Of a stretch of DNA of 64,000 bases, positions 9,086 through 18,466 are shown piece after piece. A program made the position numbers and the translations under genes. Below the pieces are notes generated by a model, which was not told the DNA's origin, did not search any database, and worked only from the letters and a program-made list of their open reading frames with translations. The stretch comes from Antrihabitans stalagmiti (lineage in GTDB: Bacteria; Actinomycetota; Actinomycetes; Mycobacteriales; Mycobacteriaceae). Where the stretch lies: NCBI RefSeq assembly GCF_016482825.1, contig NZ_JAEMNV010000001.1, positions 806,001-870,000 of the forward strand, read 5' to 3'. Numbering within the stretch: position 1 is the stretch's first letter; each line of letters starts with the position of its first letter.

Positions 9086-9412
9086 ATGAGGGGCACGCTC
9101 AGTACCCACGTTCTCGATGCCGCGACGGGTTCGCCCGCAGCAGGTGTGCCCGTTGTCCTGCAGGCGCGGGACGGTTCGCAATTGGCCTCCGCGCAAACCG
9201 ATTCCGACGGTCGGATCGTCGAGCTCTACGCCCGGTTGGAGGTAGGGACCTATCGTCTGAACTTCGATACCGGCCGCTACTTCGCGTCGATCGGAACCCA
9301 GGGCTTCTATCCCGAGATTTCGATAACGTTCGACGTGATCGACGCTGACCGGCATCATCACGTACCTGTGCTGCTGTCGCCCTACGCCTACTCCACCTAT
9401 CTGGGTAGCTGA
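9086..9412 (+). CDS. uraH: 5-hydroxyisourate hydrolase (transthyretin-like)
   Basis: 108 residues, the standard size. It shows the N-terminal LSTHVLDAATGSPAAGVPV signature and a C-terminal YSTYLGS in place of the common YRGS. The enzyme hydrolyses 5-hydroxyisourate, the product of uricase, to OHCU. The catalytic His of the HVLD motif and the HHHVPVLLSP strand are present. A strong AGGAGG precedes the ATG by six bases. It is first in a tightly packed operon with uricase and xanthine dehydrogenase. Confidence 0.95.
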   Translation: MRGTLSTHVLDAATGSPAAGVPVVLQARDGSQLASAQTDSDGRIVELYARLEVGTYRLNFDTGRYFASIGTQGFYPEISITFDVIDADRHHHVPVLLSPYAYSTYLGS

Positions 9413-9428
9413 ACGAGGAGGTACGCCG

Positions 9429-10352
9429 ATGTCCGACCTGACCGGCAAGATCGTGCTCGGCGCCGACCAATACGGCAAGGCGGAGAGCCGTGTCGTCCGC
9501 ATCTATCGCGACTCCCCCCGCCACGAGATCAAGGACGTCAACGTATCCACCTGCCTGCGTGGAGATTTCGCCGCTGCCTACACCGACGGTGACCAAAGCA
9601 ACGTGTTGCCGACCGACTCCCAGAAGCAGACGGCATACGCCTTCGCGAAGCAGTTCGGCATACCGACGATCGAGGAGTACGGCATCCGTCTCGCCGAACA
9701 TTTCGTCGACAAGATCGAACCCGTCCACCTCGCGCGAATCGAAATCGACGAATACCTCTGGGAGCGCGCTAGCGCCGACTGCACGCCACACGACCACACG
9801 TGGATCCGCAAAGGTCAGGAAATCCGCACTGCGACAATCACTGTCGAAGGACAAGGTGCCGATCGCAAGGTCTGGGTCGTTGGCGGACTGAAGGACCTGA
9901 TCATTCTCAAGTCGACCGGATCGGAATTCGCAGGCTTCCTCATCGACGACTACACGGTGCTCGAACCGACGAACGATCGCATGATGGCCACGTCGATCGT
10001 TGCCAAATGGCGCTTCGTCGGCACCGACGTCGACTGGGACGATGTCTACTCACAGGTGAAGCAACTGTTGATCGAACAGTTCGCCGTCGTGCAGTCACGT
10101 GCGCTGCAGCAAACTCTATTTCGGATGGGCGAGGCTGTGCTGGAACACTTCGGATCGATCGCCGAAATCAGGCTGTCCGCACCGAATCGGCATCATTTCG
10201 TGCACAACTTGGCGCCGTTCGGACTCGACAATCCGAACGAAGTATTCAACGTCTCCGATCGTCCGTACGGCCTGATCCAGGCCGCGGTGACCCGCGACGA
10301 CGCGCCACCTGCCGGACCGGCATGGGAACAACAATTCGGTTGGCTCGCGTAG
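9429..10352 (+). CDS. uaZ: Urate oxidase (uricase)
   Basis: 307 residues with two tandem tunnelling-fold halves, the usual length. Family motifs include GADQYGKAESRVVRI near the N-terminus, VLPTDSQKQTAYAFAK with the catalytic Thr region, and NRHHFVHNLAPFG near the C-terminus. The enzyme oxidises urate to 5-hydroxyisourate with O2 and without cofactor. The ATG follows GAGGAGG. It lies 16 bases after uraH and 19 bases before the xdh FAD subunit gene. The typical C-terminal peroxisomal signal is of course absent. Confidence 0.96.
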   Translation: MSDLTGKIVLGADQYGKAESRVVRIYRDSPRHEIKDVNVSTCLRGDFAAAYTDGDQSNVLPTDSQKQTAYAFAKQFGIPTIEEYGIRLAEHFVDKIEPVHLARIEIDEYLWERASADCTPHDHTWIRKGQEIRTATITVEGQGADRKVWVVGGLKDLIILKSTGSEFAGFLIDDYTVLEPTNDRMMATSIVAKWRFVGTDVDWDDVYSQVKQLLIEQFAVVQSRALQQTLFRMGEAVLEHFGSIAEIRLSAPNRHHFVHNLAPFGLDNPNEVFNVSDRPYGLIQAAVTRDDAPPAGPAWEQQFGWLA

Positions 10353-10371
10353 TGAACGAATCAGGTGCGCA

Positions 10372-11196
10372 ATGGATCTGAACGAAATAGTCGATATCGC
10401 CGTTGTGGGTGCGCGCAACGATCTCGCGCAACTCGGCACCTCGGACGCCGTCATCGCAGGTGGAACGTGGTTGTTCTCCGAGCCACAGCCCGGTATCCGA
10501 CGCCTCTTCGACATCACGGGGCTCGGCTGGGAACCGGTCACTGTCGAAACTTCGGGACTGGAACTCGCTGCGACGTGCACGGTCGAGCGAGTTTCCGCGC
10601 TGTCTCGCGAACTGCCGCCCGACTGGATCGCGGCACCGCTGCTGCACCAGTGCTGCACCGCCCTGCTCGCGTCGTACAAGATCTGGGGCAGCGCAACCGT
10701 CGGCGGCAATCTTTGTCTGTCTTTCCCTGCGGGAGCGATGATCTCACTGGCAACGGCGCTGGATGCAACCGTGACGATATGGCGGGCGGACGGCTCGGAT
10801 CGGTCGGTCGCAATCACCGAATTCGTCACCGGGGCTGCGACAAACGTGCTCGAGACGGGCGACGTCGTCCGGTCTGTGTTTCTGCCTGCGGCGGCGCTGC
10901 GCGCTCGTACGGCCTTTCGCAAGATCGCGTTGGCACCGCTCGGCCGGTCGGGCGCGGTGTTGGTCGGCCGGCTGGATCTCCCGACCGATGGTGGCGCGTT
11001 CGCACTGGCGGTCACCGGCAGCACGACACGACCGCTTAGCCTGCGCTTCGACACGGTACCCACCCCGGACGCACTCGACGCCGCGCTCGACGACATCCCC
11101 GACGACGTGTGGCACGAAGACGCCCACGGTGCACCGGACTGGCGAAAGGCCGTGTCGCGAGTGCTCGCACACGAGATCCGGCAGGAACTCTCATGA
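10372..11196 (+). CDS. Xanthine dehydrogenase FAD-binding subunit
   Basis: 274 residues, matching CoxM/XdhB-type FAD subunits. The two pyrophosphate-binding motifs are visible: VIAGGTWLF (about residues 25-33) and ATVGGNLCLSFPAG (about 107-120). It passes electrons from the [2Fe-2S] clusters to NAD+ or another acceptor. The stop overlaps the start of the next gene (ATGA), so it is translationally coupled with the FeS-molybdenum subunit, its obligate partner. Confidence 0.92.
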   Translation: MDLNEIVDIAVVGARNDLAQLGTSDAVIAGGTWLFSEPQPGIRRLFDITGLGWEPVTVETSGLELAATCTVERVSALSRELPPDWIAAPLLHQCCTALLASYKIWGSATVGGNLCLSFPAGAMISLATALDATVTIWRADGSDRSVAITEFVTGAATNVLETGDVVRSVFLPAAALRARTAFRKIALAPLGRSGAVLVGRLDLPTDGGAFALAVTGSTTRPLSLRFDTVPTPDALDAALDDIPDDVWHEDAHGAPDWRKAVSRVLAHEIRQELS

Positions 11197-13928
11197 AGCT
11201 CGAGATCAACGGCCACGAGTACGACGCCGCAGCGCGACCTGGCCAATGCCTGCGCACCTTCCTCCGCGAGCAGGCGCACTTCGAGGTCAAAAAGGGTTGC
11301 GATTCCGGCGATTGTGGTGCGTGCTCGGTACTTCTCGACGGCACACCGATACATTCCTGCGTCACCCCTGCCTTTCGCGCCGAGGGTAGGGCTGTCTCGA
11401 CGGTGGCCGGACTCGGGACTCCGGACGATCTCCATCCGCTGCAACGCCGTTTCGTCGAGGCAGCCGGCTTTCAGTGCGGCTTCTGCACGGCGGGGATGAT
11501 CGTGACGGCATCGACGTTCGGGCCGGACGACCACCGAGAACGATCCGAGCGACTCAAAGGAAATCTGTGTCGCTGCACCGGCTATCGTGCGATCGACGAT
11601 GCGTTGAGCGGAGTCGGCAACGTCGAACGACCCACAACGGGTCCAGCATCGGGACGTTCACTACCCGCTCCTGCCGGGCAGGCAATCGTCACCGGGACCG
11701 AGCGGTACACGCTCGACGTCACCGTCGCGGGAACGACGCACATCGCAGTCGTTCAGAGCCCACACGCGCACGCCCGAATCATCGGAATCGATTCCACAGC
11801 AGCAGAATCGATGCCGGGAGTGGTGGCGGTCCTCACCAACGACGACAGTCCGGCGGTGCTGTATTCGACCGGCAGACACCAGCACCGCACCGACGATCCC
11901 GACGACACCGTTCTGCTGGACACGGTGGTGCGGTTCCGCGGGCAGCGGGTCGCCGCGGTCGTCGCCGAGTCGGTGGCACAGGCCGAAGCAGCCTGTCGCG
12001 CAATCACAGTCGACTACGAGGTCCTGCCTGCCCTCTTCGACCCCGAGGCTGCCACCGCACCCGGTGCACCGCTCGTACATTCCGACAAGGTCGCCGAAAC
12101 TTCACGTATCGCAGATCCGAGTCACAACCTCGTTGCCGAATTACATGGCGCCACCGGCGATGTGGACGCTGCCGCAGCCGAAACACAGGCAGGTGGAGGC
12201 GCAGTGGTGCGTGGGCGTTGGCGAACGCAGCGGGTCCAGCACGTCCATCTGGAAACGCACTGCTCGATCGGCTGGCTCGACGACGACGGCCGTCTCGTCA
12301 TCCGGACGAGTTCGCAGGTGCCGTATCTGGTGCGCGACGAGTTGTGCCACGTGTTCGGGCTCGAGCGTGACAAAGTACGTGTCTTCACGGGTCGGGTCGG
12401 CGGCGGCTTCGGCGGCAAACAGGAGATGCTGACCGAGGACCTGGTCGCTGCCGCCGTCTTACGAACGGGTCGTCCCGTGCAGTACGAGTTCTCGCGATCC
12501 GACGAATTCACTATGGCACCGTGTCGGCATCCCTTCCGCGTCGACGTCGTCGCAGCCGCCACGGCCGACGGCGTACTGACCGCCCTCGCTGTCGATGTTC
12601 TCACCGACACAGGCGCGTACGGCAATCACGGACCCGGTGTCATGTTCCACAGTTGCGGTGAATCGATCGCGGTCTATCGGTGTGCGAACAAGCGAGTCGA
12701 TGCGATGTCCGTCTACACGAACAACATTCCGTCCGGCGCGTTTCGCGGCTACGGACTCGGACAGGTGAGCTTCGCAGTCGAGTCCGCGCTCGACGAGCTT
12801 GCGGCGCGCCTCGCTATCGACCCCTTCGAGTTTCGCCGTCGCAACGTCATCAACCCCGGTGATCCGTTTGTCGAAGCACATCCCGTCGAGCCCGACTTGC
12901 AGTACGGCAGTTACGGTCTCGATCAGTGCCTCGATCTCGCGGAGACGGCGTTGCGCAACGGAAACGGCAGCGCTGCGCCTGTCGGTGAGCACTGGGCAAT
13001 CGGTGAGGGCATGGCAGTCGCGATGATCGCGACGATTCCACCGCGCGGCCACTTCTCGCAGACCTCGGTGACACTCGACGAATCCGGCTGCTACATCGTC
13101 TGTGTCGGCACATCCGAATTCGGCAACGGGACCACCACCGTGCATCGCCAGATCGTGGCCACCATCTTGCGGACGACCGTCGACAACGTTAGTACCCGCC
13201 AATCCGATACGGACTCGGCGGTTTTCGACACCGGCGCCTTCGGGTCGGCCGGCACCACCGTCGCGGGAAAGGCGGTCGCGAAGGCCGCGGAACTGTTGCG
13301 CGAGCAGGTCGTGGCGACTGCAGCAACTCTCACCGGGGTATCCGCGGAAGACTGCGAGATCGGACCCGATGGGGTCGGCTGCGGCGGTCGGCTGGTCACC
13401 TTCGCAGAACTCGTCGCCGCCAACGACGGACCCTTCGCTGCTCGCGGTGACCACGACGGCTTACCGCGATCGGTTGCCTTCAACGTGCAAGCTTTTCGGG
13501 TCGCGGTCGACCGCCGGACCGGCGAGGTGCGGATACTGCAGTCCGTCCACGCTGCCGATGCCGGCTACGTCATGAACCCCGAGCAGTGTCGCGGGCAGGT
13601 CGAAGGCGGTGTCGCACAAGGTATCGGATCGGCGCTCTACGAGGACATGATCGACGACGGCAACGGCACGATCACCGCTAGTGCGTTGCGCAACTACCAC
13701 ATTCCGCAACTGGCCGATCTACCGCGAACCGAGGTCTACTTCGCAGACACACACGACTCGCTCGGCCCACTCGGTGCAAAGTCCATGAGCGAGTCCCCCT
13801 ACAACCCCGTCGCGCCCGCACTCGCCAACGCAATCGCCCGTGCGACCGGGGCGCGGGTGCATCAGTTGCCGATGAATGCGATCCGAGTCTGGCGCGCTAT
13901 GGCAAATTGTGGTCTGCTCATGAAGTGA
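11193..13928 (+). CDS. Xanthine dehydrogenase, fused [2Fe-2S] and molybdopterin-binding subunit
   Basis: 911 residues combining two domains that are often separate proteins. Residues ~1-150 are the [2Fe-2S] module with eight cluster cysteines (C36, C41, C44, C56 in CDSGDCGAC; C95, C98, C126, C128 in CGFCTAG and CRCTGYR). From ~165 to the end is the molybdenum domain with GRVGGGFGGKQEM, RGYGLGQVSFAVE and, near the C-terminus, KSMSESPYNPV, whose Glu aligns with the catalytic Glu of the GEPP motif of other xanthine dehydrogenases. Start ATG at 11193 overlaps the FAD gene stop. The neighbouring uricase, uraH, guanine deaminase and xdhC make xanthine/hypoxanthine the likely substrate. Confidence 0.92.
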   Translation: MKLEINGHEYDAAARPGQCLRTFLREQAHFEVKKGCDSGDCGACSVLLDGTPIHSCVTPAFRAEGRAVSTVAGLGTPDDLHPLQRRFVEAAGFQCGFCTAGMIVTASTFGPDDHRERSERLKGNLCRCTGYRAIDDALSGVGNVERPTTGPASGRSLPAPAGQAIVTGTERYTLDVTVAGTTHIAVVQSPHAHARIIGIDSTAAESMPGVVAVLTNDDSPAVLYSTGRHQHRTDDPDDTVLLDTVVRFRGQRVAAVVAESVAQAEAACRAITVDYEVLPALFDPEAATAPGAPLVHSDKVAETSRIADPSHNLVAELHGATGDVDAAAAETQAGGGAVVRGRWRTQRVQHVHLETHCSIGWLDDDGRLVIRTSSQVPYLVRDELCHVFGLERDKVRVFTGRVGGGFGGKQEMLTEDLVAAAVLRTGRPVQYEFSRSDEFTMAPCRHPFRVDVVAAATADGVLTALAVDVLTDTGAYGNHGPGVMFHSCGESIAVYRCANKRVDAMSVYTNNIPSGAFRGYGLGQVSFAVESALDELAARLAIDPFEFRRRNVINPGDPFVEAHPVEPDLQYGSYGLDQCLDLAETALRNGNGSAAPVGEHWAIGEGMAVAMIATIPPRGHFSQTSVTLDESGCYIVCVGTSEFGNGTTTVHRQIVATILRTTVDNVSTRQSDTDSAVFDTGAFGSAGTTVAGKAVAKAAELLREQVVATAATLTGVSAEDCEIGPDGVGCGGRLVTFAELVAANDGPFAARGDHDGLPRSVAFNVQAFRVAVDRRTGEVRILQSVHAADAGYVMNPEQCRGQVEGGVAQGIGSALYEDMIDDGNGTITASALRNYHIPQLADLPRTEVYFADTHDSLGPLGAKSMSESPYNPVAPALANAIARATGARVHQLPMNAIRVWRAMANCGLLMK

Positions 13929-15337
13929 GCCAGGTGCATTTCGGACATATCTTCCACGTGGCGGGAAGCGGTACCGTCGCCGACGCCGCGGCGTCGTTGG
14001 TTTCGATCGAAGACGGCGCTCTGGTGATCGACGACGACGGTCGAATCGTATTCTGCGGCAACAGAGTCGATCACGACGGCGCGCTACCGAGCGGTGCCGA
14101 TCCGACCGTGTTCGATCATCGCCCCGGTTTTCTGCTGCCGGGTTTCGTCGATACACATATTCACTTTCCGCAAACCTTCGCAGGCGATGCCTACGGCGGC
14201 GGACAACTGCTCGAGTGGCTCACCCTCTGCATCTTCCCGTCGGAGTCGCGGTTCGCCGATCCCGAGTACGCCGAGCGCGCGGCCGTGGAGTTCTGCACCA
14301 GGCGAATCGCTGCCGGAACTACGGCGGCAATGGTGTTCGGCTCGGCATTCCCGCACGCTCAGGATGCGCTCTTCGCGACGACCAAACGCGCAGGACTGCG
14401 GATCGTCAGCGGCCGTGGGATACAGACCGTCGGTGGCGACACGGCGCAACCGTTGCTGACGTCGGAGGAAGACGCCATCCGGCTGACGACCGAAGAGATC
14501 GAGAAGTGGCACGGAGCCGACACAGGAGATGTGGCAACCGCATTGCTGCACGTGGCGATCGTGCCGCGGTTCTCCCTGTCGGTCACCACCGAAACGCTGA
14601 GAAACCTTGGTGAACTGTACGATTCGGTGCGAGAACGGGGCGTCTACTTCCACAGCCACCTCAACGAGAACGCCAGGCCCGGCACCGGCGAGGTCGACAC
14701 GACCAAGCAGGTCTATCAGGTCGACTCCTACCTCGATACCTACGACGGCAAGTTCCTGCCGGGATCCACCGTCGGCGGCAAGAGTCTGCTCGGCAAGCGG
14801 AGCATCCTTGCCCATTGTGTCCATTGTCAGGATTCGGAATTGGAACGGATGGCCGAGACAGGCACCTCGATCGCGCATTGTCCTGTGTCGCAACAGTTTC
14901 TGGGATCCGGGACCATGCCGTGGAAGCGCACGATCGCGGCCGGCGTCAACGTTGCTGCGGGGACCGACTTCGGCGGAGGCGACGAATGGCTGATCTCGAA
15001 GGTGCTGTCGGATGCATTCAAGGTGCACATCTCCGAACCGGGTGACGCGGGCGTCTCCATGCACCCCGCCGAGATGCTCTTCACCGGAACACTTGCGGGT
15101 GCGCGGGCTCTCGACATGGAGGACCGCTTCGGTAACTTCGATCTCGGCAAGGAAGCGGACTTCATCGTCGTCGAACCGAGCAGGCACCCGCCGCTCGAGG
15201 CAGCACTGAAGTACGGAATCCGATCGGACGACGCACAATTGGCGCGCGAGCAGACGTTGTTCGTACTGCTGATGGGTATCCGCGAGCCTGCTGTCACCGA
15301 GGTCTACGTGCGGGGCCGTCGAGCAGAACTGAGTTAG
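13925..15337 (+). CDS. guaD: Guanine deaminase
   Basis: About 470 residues of the amidohydrolase superfamily. Metal and substrate motifs are DTHIHFPQTFAGDAYGG, HSHLNEN, LAHCVHC and GTDFGGGDEW; the PQ after HxH is typical of guanine deaminases. The enzyme converts guanine to xanthine, feeding the xanthine dehydrogenase encoded just upstream. The GTG at 13925 overlaps the previous stop (GTGA) and is preferred for coupling; a second GTG three codons later or an upstream in-frame start at 13907 cannot be excluded. Confidence 0.93.
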   Translation: MSQVHFGHIFHVAGSGTVADAAASLVSIEDGALVIDDDGRIVFCGNRVDHDGALPSGADPTVFDHRPGFLLPGFVDTHIHFPQTFAGDAYGGGQLLEWLTLCIFPSESRFADPEYAERAAVEFCTRRIAAGTTAAMVFGSAFPHAQDALFATTKRAGLRIVSGRGIQTVGGDTAQPLLTSEEDAIRLTTEEIEKWHGADTGDVATALLHVAIVPRFSLSVTTETLRNLGELYDSVRERGVYFHSHLNENARPGTGEVDTTKQVYQVDSYLDTYDGKFLPGSTVGGKSLLGKRSILAHCVHCQDSELERMAETGTSIAHCPVSQQFLGSGTMPWKRTIAAGVNVAAGTDFGGGDEWLISKVLSDAFKVHISEPGDAGVSMHPAEMLFTGTLAGARALDMEDRFGNFDLGKEADFIVVEPSRHPPLEAALKYGIRSDDAQLAREQTLFVLLMGIREPAVTEVYVRGRRAELS

Positions 15338-15339
15338 TC

Positions 15340-16305
15340 GTGGCCGCCACAGGACCGACCGGACCGATCGCATCGGCAATCACGGTCTTCCACAGCACCG
15401 GCGACCCGGCGTTCGACACGTGGCTCGGCGCATTGGCGGCAAGCGCGAGTGCCGCGGACGGCTCGGCCGGGACCACACAGTCGTTGCGCGACGGCCAACT
15501 CGACTGGGCCTTCGCGGCAGCGTTCGACTCCGAACAACAACTGCACACCTGGCTGGACTCGCCCGACCGGAGACGGGTGCTCGACGGCGGTGAAGCGCAA
15601 GGATTTCGACGCAAGACCTCGGACCTGATCGTCGTCGAAGGCAGCTTGCCCGCCGCAGGCATCAGCGTCTTTCGGCACAGCGTGGCGGCAGGCAAGGAAG
15701 CCGAGTTCGCGCAGAGTCAGGTCGGGCTCTATCCGACGACCGCGGACTTCTCCGGCTTCGAAGGCACGCTGGTTTTTCCGCCGGACGTCACAGGGCGCTG
15801 GCTGTCGATGGTTCGTTTCCGAACGGGTGCGCACCTCGACAGGTGGCTCACCTCGCGTGAGCGAGCAGCGGCGTTGCCCGAGTTGCGCGCCAATCTCACC
15901 GAGGACTTCTCCCAGATCGCACACACCACAGCTTTCGGTTCGACCATGCGTATCGAAAACGGTGAAACCAAGGTCACGCCGAACTGGAAAGCGGCGATGA
16001 TCGTGCTGCTGGTGTTGTATCCGACGGTGATGGTGCTTTCCCGTTTCCTCGGACCGACACTCGACAGGATGGGCGCCGAACCCTGGCTTGCATTGTGGCT
16101 GAGTCAGATCTGCAGTGTCGGCGTCATGACGTACTTCTTGATGCCGTGGGTGTCCAAGCCGTTTGCTCGCTGGCTCGATCCGATCGACGGCGCAGGCCGT
16201 CGAGTCAGCATGATCGGCGCAGCGGTCGTGATCGGTGTCTACATCGTCACGTTGACGTTGTTCGCCAGCGTCAAGTGGCTGCAGTTCTGGGACTACAACA
16301 CGTAG
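15340..16305 (+). CDS. Tandem ABM-domain protein with C-terminal membrane helices
   Basis: 321 residues. Two dimeric alpha/beta-barrel repeats of the antibiotic-biosynthesis-monooxygenase type are apparent (about 1-100 and 105-200; both contain a W-x2-S-x3-R element, LHTWLDSPDRRRVL and LDRWLTSRERAAAL). Residues ~215-315 hold about three transmembrane helices. The GTG start is two bases after the guanine deaminase stop, so the gene is very likely in the purine operon. Related membrane-anchored ABM proteins exist (COG3224) with no clear function. A role in purine catabolism or in handling urate/H2O2 by-products is only a contextual guess. Confidence 0.78.
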   Translation: MAATGPTGPIASAITVFHSTGDPAFDTWLGALAASASAADGSAGTTQSLRDGQLDWAFAAAFDSEQQLHTWLDSPDRRRVLDGGEAQGFRRKTSDLIVVEGSLPAAGISVFRHSVAAGKEAEFAQSQVGLYPTTADFSGFEGTLVFPPDVTGRWLSMVRFRTGAHLDRWLTSRERAAALPELRANLTEDFSQIAHTTAFGSTMRIENGETKVTPNWKAAMIVLLVLYPTVMVLSRFLGPTLDRMGAEPWLALWLSQICSVGVMTYFLMPWVSKPFARWLDPIDGAGRRVSMIGAAVVIGVYIVTLTLFASVKWLQFWDYNT

Positions 16306-16419
16306 CCGAGCACCGCTCTGAGCTGGGTAAATAGTTGGTCTCGAGCCTAGCCCCTTCGATCTTGATGTGCTCTCATTGAATGAGCGGTTGGGGTCGTGTC
16401 AAGAGGGGCGAAACGGACC

Positions 16420-17154
16420 ATGCGCAAGCCGATTGCACGTGTCGTTCTGGTCGTACTTTTCGCTGCAGCACCCATGTTCGGGGCGTCGGCGACGGCTCAG
16501 GCGGGCACACACGGCCCACCGCTGCTCGACCCGCCGAACGGTGAGATCGTCGGAATCGCACAACCGATCACCGTCCGATTTCCCACGGAGATTTCCGATC
16601 GCACCGCCGCCGAGCGCACGATCACGATCACTACGTCCACGCCTGTGGCGGGCCGGTTCCGTTGGCTCGACGACTCGGTCGTGCAGTGGTCTCCTGCCGA
16701 ATTCTGGCCCGCGTACAGCGACGTCACGGTCGACGCCGTCGGTTTCAGGACACAGTTTCAGGTCGGTAGTGCGCTGGTAGCGGTCGCCAACCGTTCGACG
16801 CACGAGTTCACCGTCAGTATCGACGGCGAAGTAGTGCAGTGGATGCCTGCCTCGTTGGGCAAACCCGGCTACGAGACCCCCGCAGGGACCTTTCCGGTGA
16901 TCGAGAAGTTCCGGGACATCGTGATGGATTCGTCGACGTACGGGGTACCGATCAACTCCAAGGAGGGGTACAAACTCGACGTCGAGTACGCGGTCCGGAT
17001 CACGTGGGGTGGCATCTTCGTTCATGCCGCACCATGGTCGGCGGATTCGCAGGGGTACGCGAACGTCAGCCATGGCTGCATCAACCTCAGCACCGGCAAC
17101 GCGGCCTGGTTCTACAACAACGCCAAACGAGGCGATCCGGTCATCGTGCGGTGA
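16420..17154 (+). CDS. Secreted L,D-transpeptidase with N-terminal Ig-like domain
   Basis: 244 residues: signal peptide (about 1-28, cleavage near ATAQA), an Ig-like domain (about 35-125) and a YkuD catalytic domain (about 127-244). Catalytic residues are visible as H202 in IFVHAAP and H218/C220 in VSHGCINLS. These enzymes form 3-3 crosslinks in peptidoglycan or attach proteins to it, outside the membrane. The ATG at 16420 follows AGGGGCG at good distance; a GTG 24 bases upstream is an alternative. A second, smaller YkuD protein is encoded at 30.7 kb. Confidence 0.93.
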   Translation: MRKPIARVVLVVLFAAAPMFGASATAQAGTHGPPLLDPPNGEIVGIAQPITVRFPTEISDRTAAERTITITTSTPVAGRFRWLDDSVVQWSPAEFWPAYSDVTVDAVGFRTQFQVGSALVAVANRSTHEFTVSIDGEVVQWMPASLGKPGYETPAGTFPVIEKFRDIVMDSSTYGVPINSKEGYKLDVEYAVRITWGGIFVHAAPWSADSQGYANVSHGCINLSTGNAAWFYNNAKRGDPVIVR

Positions 17155-17219
17155 CAGTATCGGCGTAGCGATCGAGCCCATGGAAGAGATTCGCGGCACC
17201 TCGTGTTGGTCCACTAGTG

Positions 17220-18464
17220 ATGACCACCATGCGAGCTCGACAAATCCCGCGCGCCGTCGCCTTCTGGATCGTCGCGACCGCGTTCTTCGTGCTGATGTCC
17301 GGCGCGGCAGCACCGTCACCCCTGTATTCGGTTTACCAGGAGCAATGGGGCTTTTCGTCGATCACACTCACCGTGATCTTCGCTGTGTATGTCGTCGCGC
17401 TGCTGACGTCGTTGCTCACGGTCGGCGCACTGTCCGATCACATCGGCCGCAAGCCCGTTCTCGCGGCCTCCCTTGTGACATTGGCGGTCGCCATGGTCGT
17501 CTTCGTCCTCGCCGACAGCGTCCCGTGGCTGATCGCGGCGCGGATCCTCCAGGGACTTGCGACCGGCGCAGCAACCGGCGCGTTCACCGCAACGGTTATC
17601 GATCTACAACCCGACGAATCACGCGGTCCTCTGCTGAACAGCATTGCCCCGACCGCAGGTCTCGCCACCGGCGCGCTGGGATCCGGGCTGCTCGTGCAAT
17701 TCGCGCCTGCGCCGATGACACTCGTCTACGTCGTATTGGCAATCGCCTATCTGGCCTTCGCCGCGTTGATAGCGGCCATGCCCGAACCCACACCCGCCGA
17801 CGGATTCGCCTCACGCGCACACCTGTTCGCGGCCCTGCGCCCGAAGGTGTCGGTGCCACCGGCAATTCGGCGCACGTTCACCACGATCGTGCCGTGCCTG
17901 ATCGCATCGTGGTCGCTAGGCGGTCTGTATCTGTCGCTCAGCCCGTCCATCACGGCAAGCGTCTTCGACGTCCGTAATCACGTGATCGGCGGCGCCGAAA
18001 TCTTCACCCTGTTCGGCGCCGGTGCGTTCGGCGCCTACGTGGCCCGCAACACTGCGCCGCGAATAGTCATGGTCGGCGGATCCGTCACGCTCGCAGCGGG
18101 AGTGGGCATCACCGTCACGTCGCTACTCGTCGAATCGATTGCCGTGTTCTTCGTCGGAGCTGCAGTGTCCGGCTTCGGTTTCGGTACCGCATTCCTCGGC
18201 GCGATGAAGACCCTCGGCGCACTCACGCTTCCGCACGAGCGCGGTCAGGTTTTCGCGACCGTGTTCGCGGTCAGCTACACCGCCTTCAGCGTGCCTGCGG
18301 TGATCGCCGGGTTCGCCATCGGATCGGCCGGTTTGCTGACCACCGCCGAGGTGTACTCAGCCGCTGTGATCGCGTTCGCACTGCTTGCGGCACTGGCATT
18401 TACACTGCTGGCGCGGCGCGAAGCACAAGCTCTCGCACGCGAAGAATGCTTGGCGGCGGCGTAG
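17220..18464 (+). CDS. Major facilitator superfamily transporter
   Basis: About 414 residues with roughly twelve hydrophobic helices. The loop-2/3 motif GALSDHIGRKPVL (about residues 68-80) is the MFS motif A. The substrate is not evident; the pattern resembles drug/sugar efflux-type 12-TM carriers. ATG at 17220 immediately follows an in-frame GTG at 17217, and either may be used. It ends two bases from the convergent cyclase gene. No regulator is adjacent. Confidence 0.85.
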   Translation: MTTMRARQIPRAVAFWIVATAFFVLMSGAAAPSPLYSVYQEQWGFSSITLTVIFAVYVVALLTSLLTVGALSDHIGRKPVLAASLVTLAVAMVVFVLADSVPWLIAARILQGLATGAATGAFTATVIDLQPDESRGPLLNSIAPTAGLATGALGSGLLVQFAPAPMTLVYVVLAIAYLAFAALIAAMPEPTPADGFASRAHLFAALRPKVSVPPAIRRTFTTIVPCLIASWSLGGLYLSLSPSITASVFDVRNHVIGGAEIFTLFGAGAFGAYVARNTAPRIVMVGGSVTLAAGVGITVTSLLVESIAVFFVGAAVSGFGFGTAFLGAMKTLGALTLPHERGQVFATVFAVSYTAFSVPAVIAGFAIGSAGLLTTAEVYSAAVIAFALLAALAFTLLARREAQALAREECLAAA

Positions 18465-18466
18465 GG

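Noticed and set aside
8951-9502. 184-codon N-terminal extension of xdhC
   Set aside because: It covers the divergent promoter, uraH and the start of uricase, and has no homology; XdhC homology begins at the ATG at 8950.
10116-11534. 472-codon minus-strand frame opposite the xdh genes
   Set aside because: Low-complexity Ser/Arg/Ala sequence opposite two clear enzyme subunits.
14084-15379. 431-codon minus-strand frame opposite guanine deaminase
   Set aside because: The plus strand encodes all amidohydrolase metal motifs; the minus frame shows no family features.
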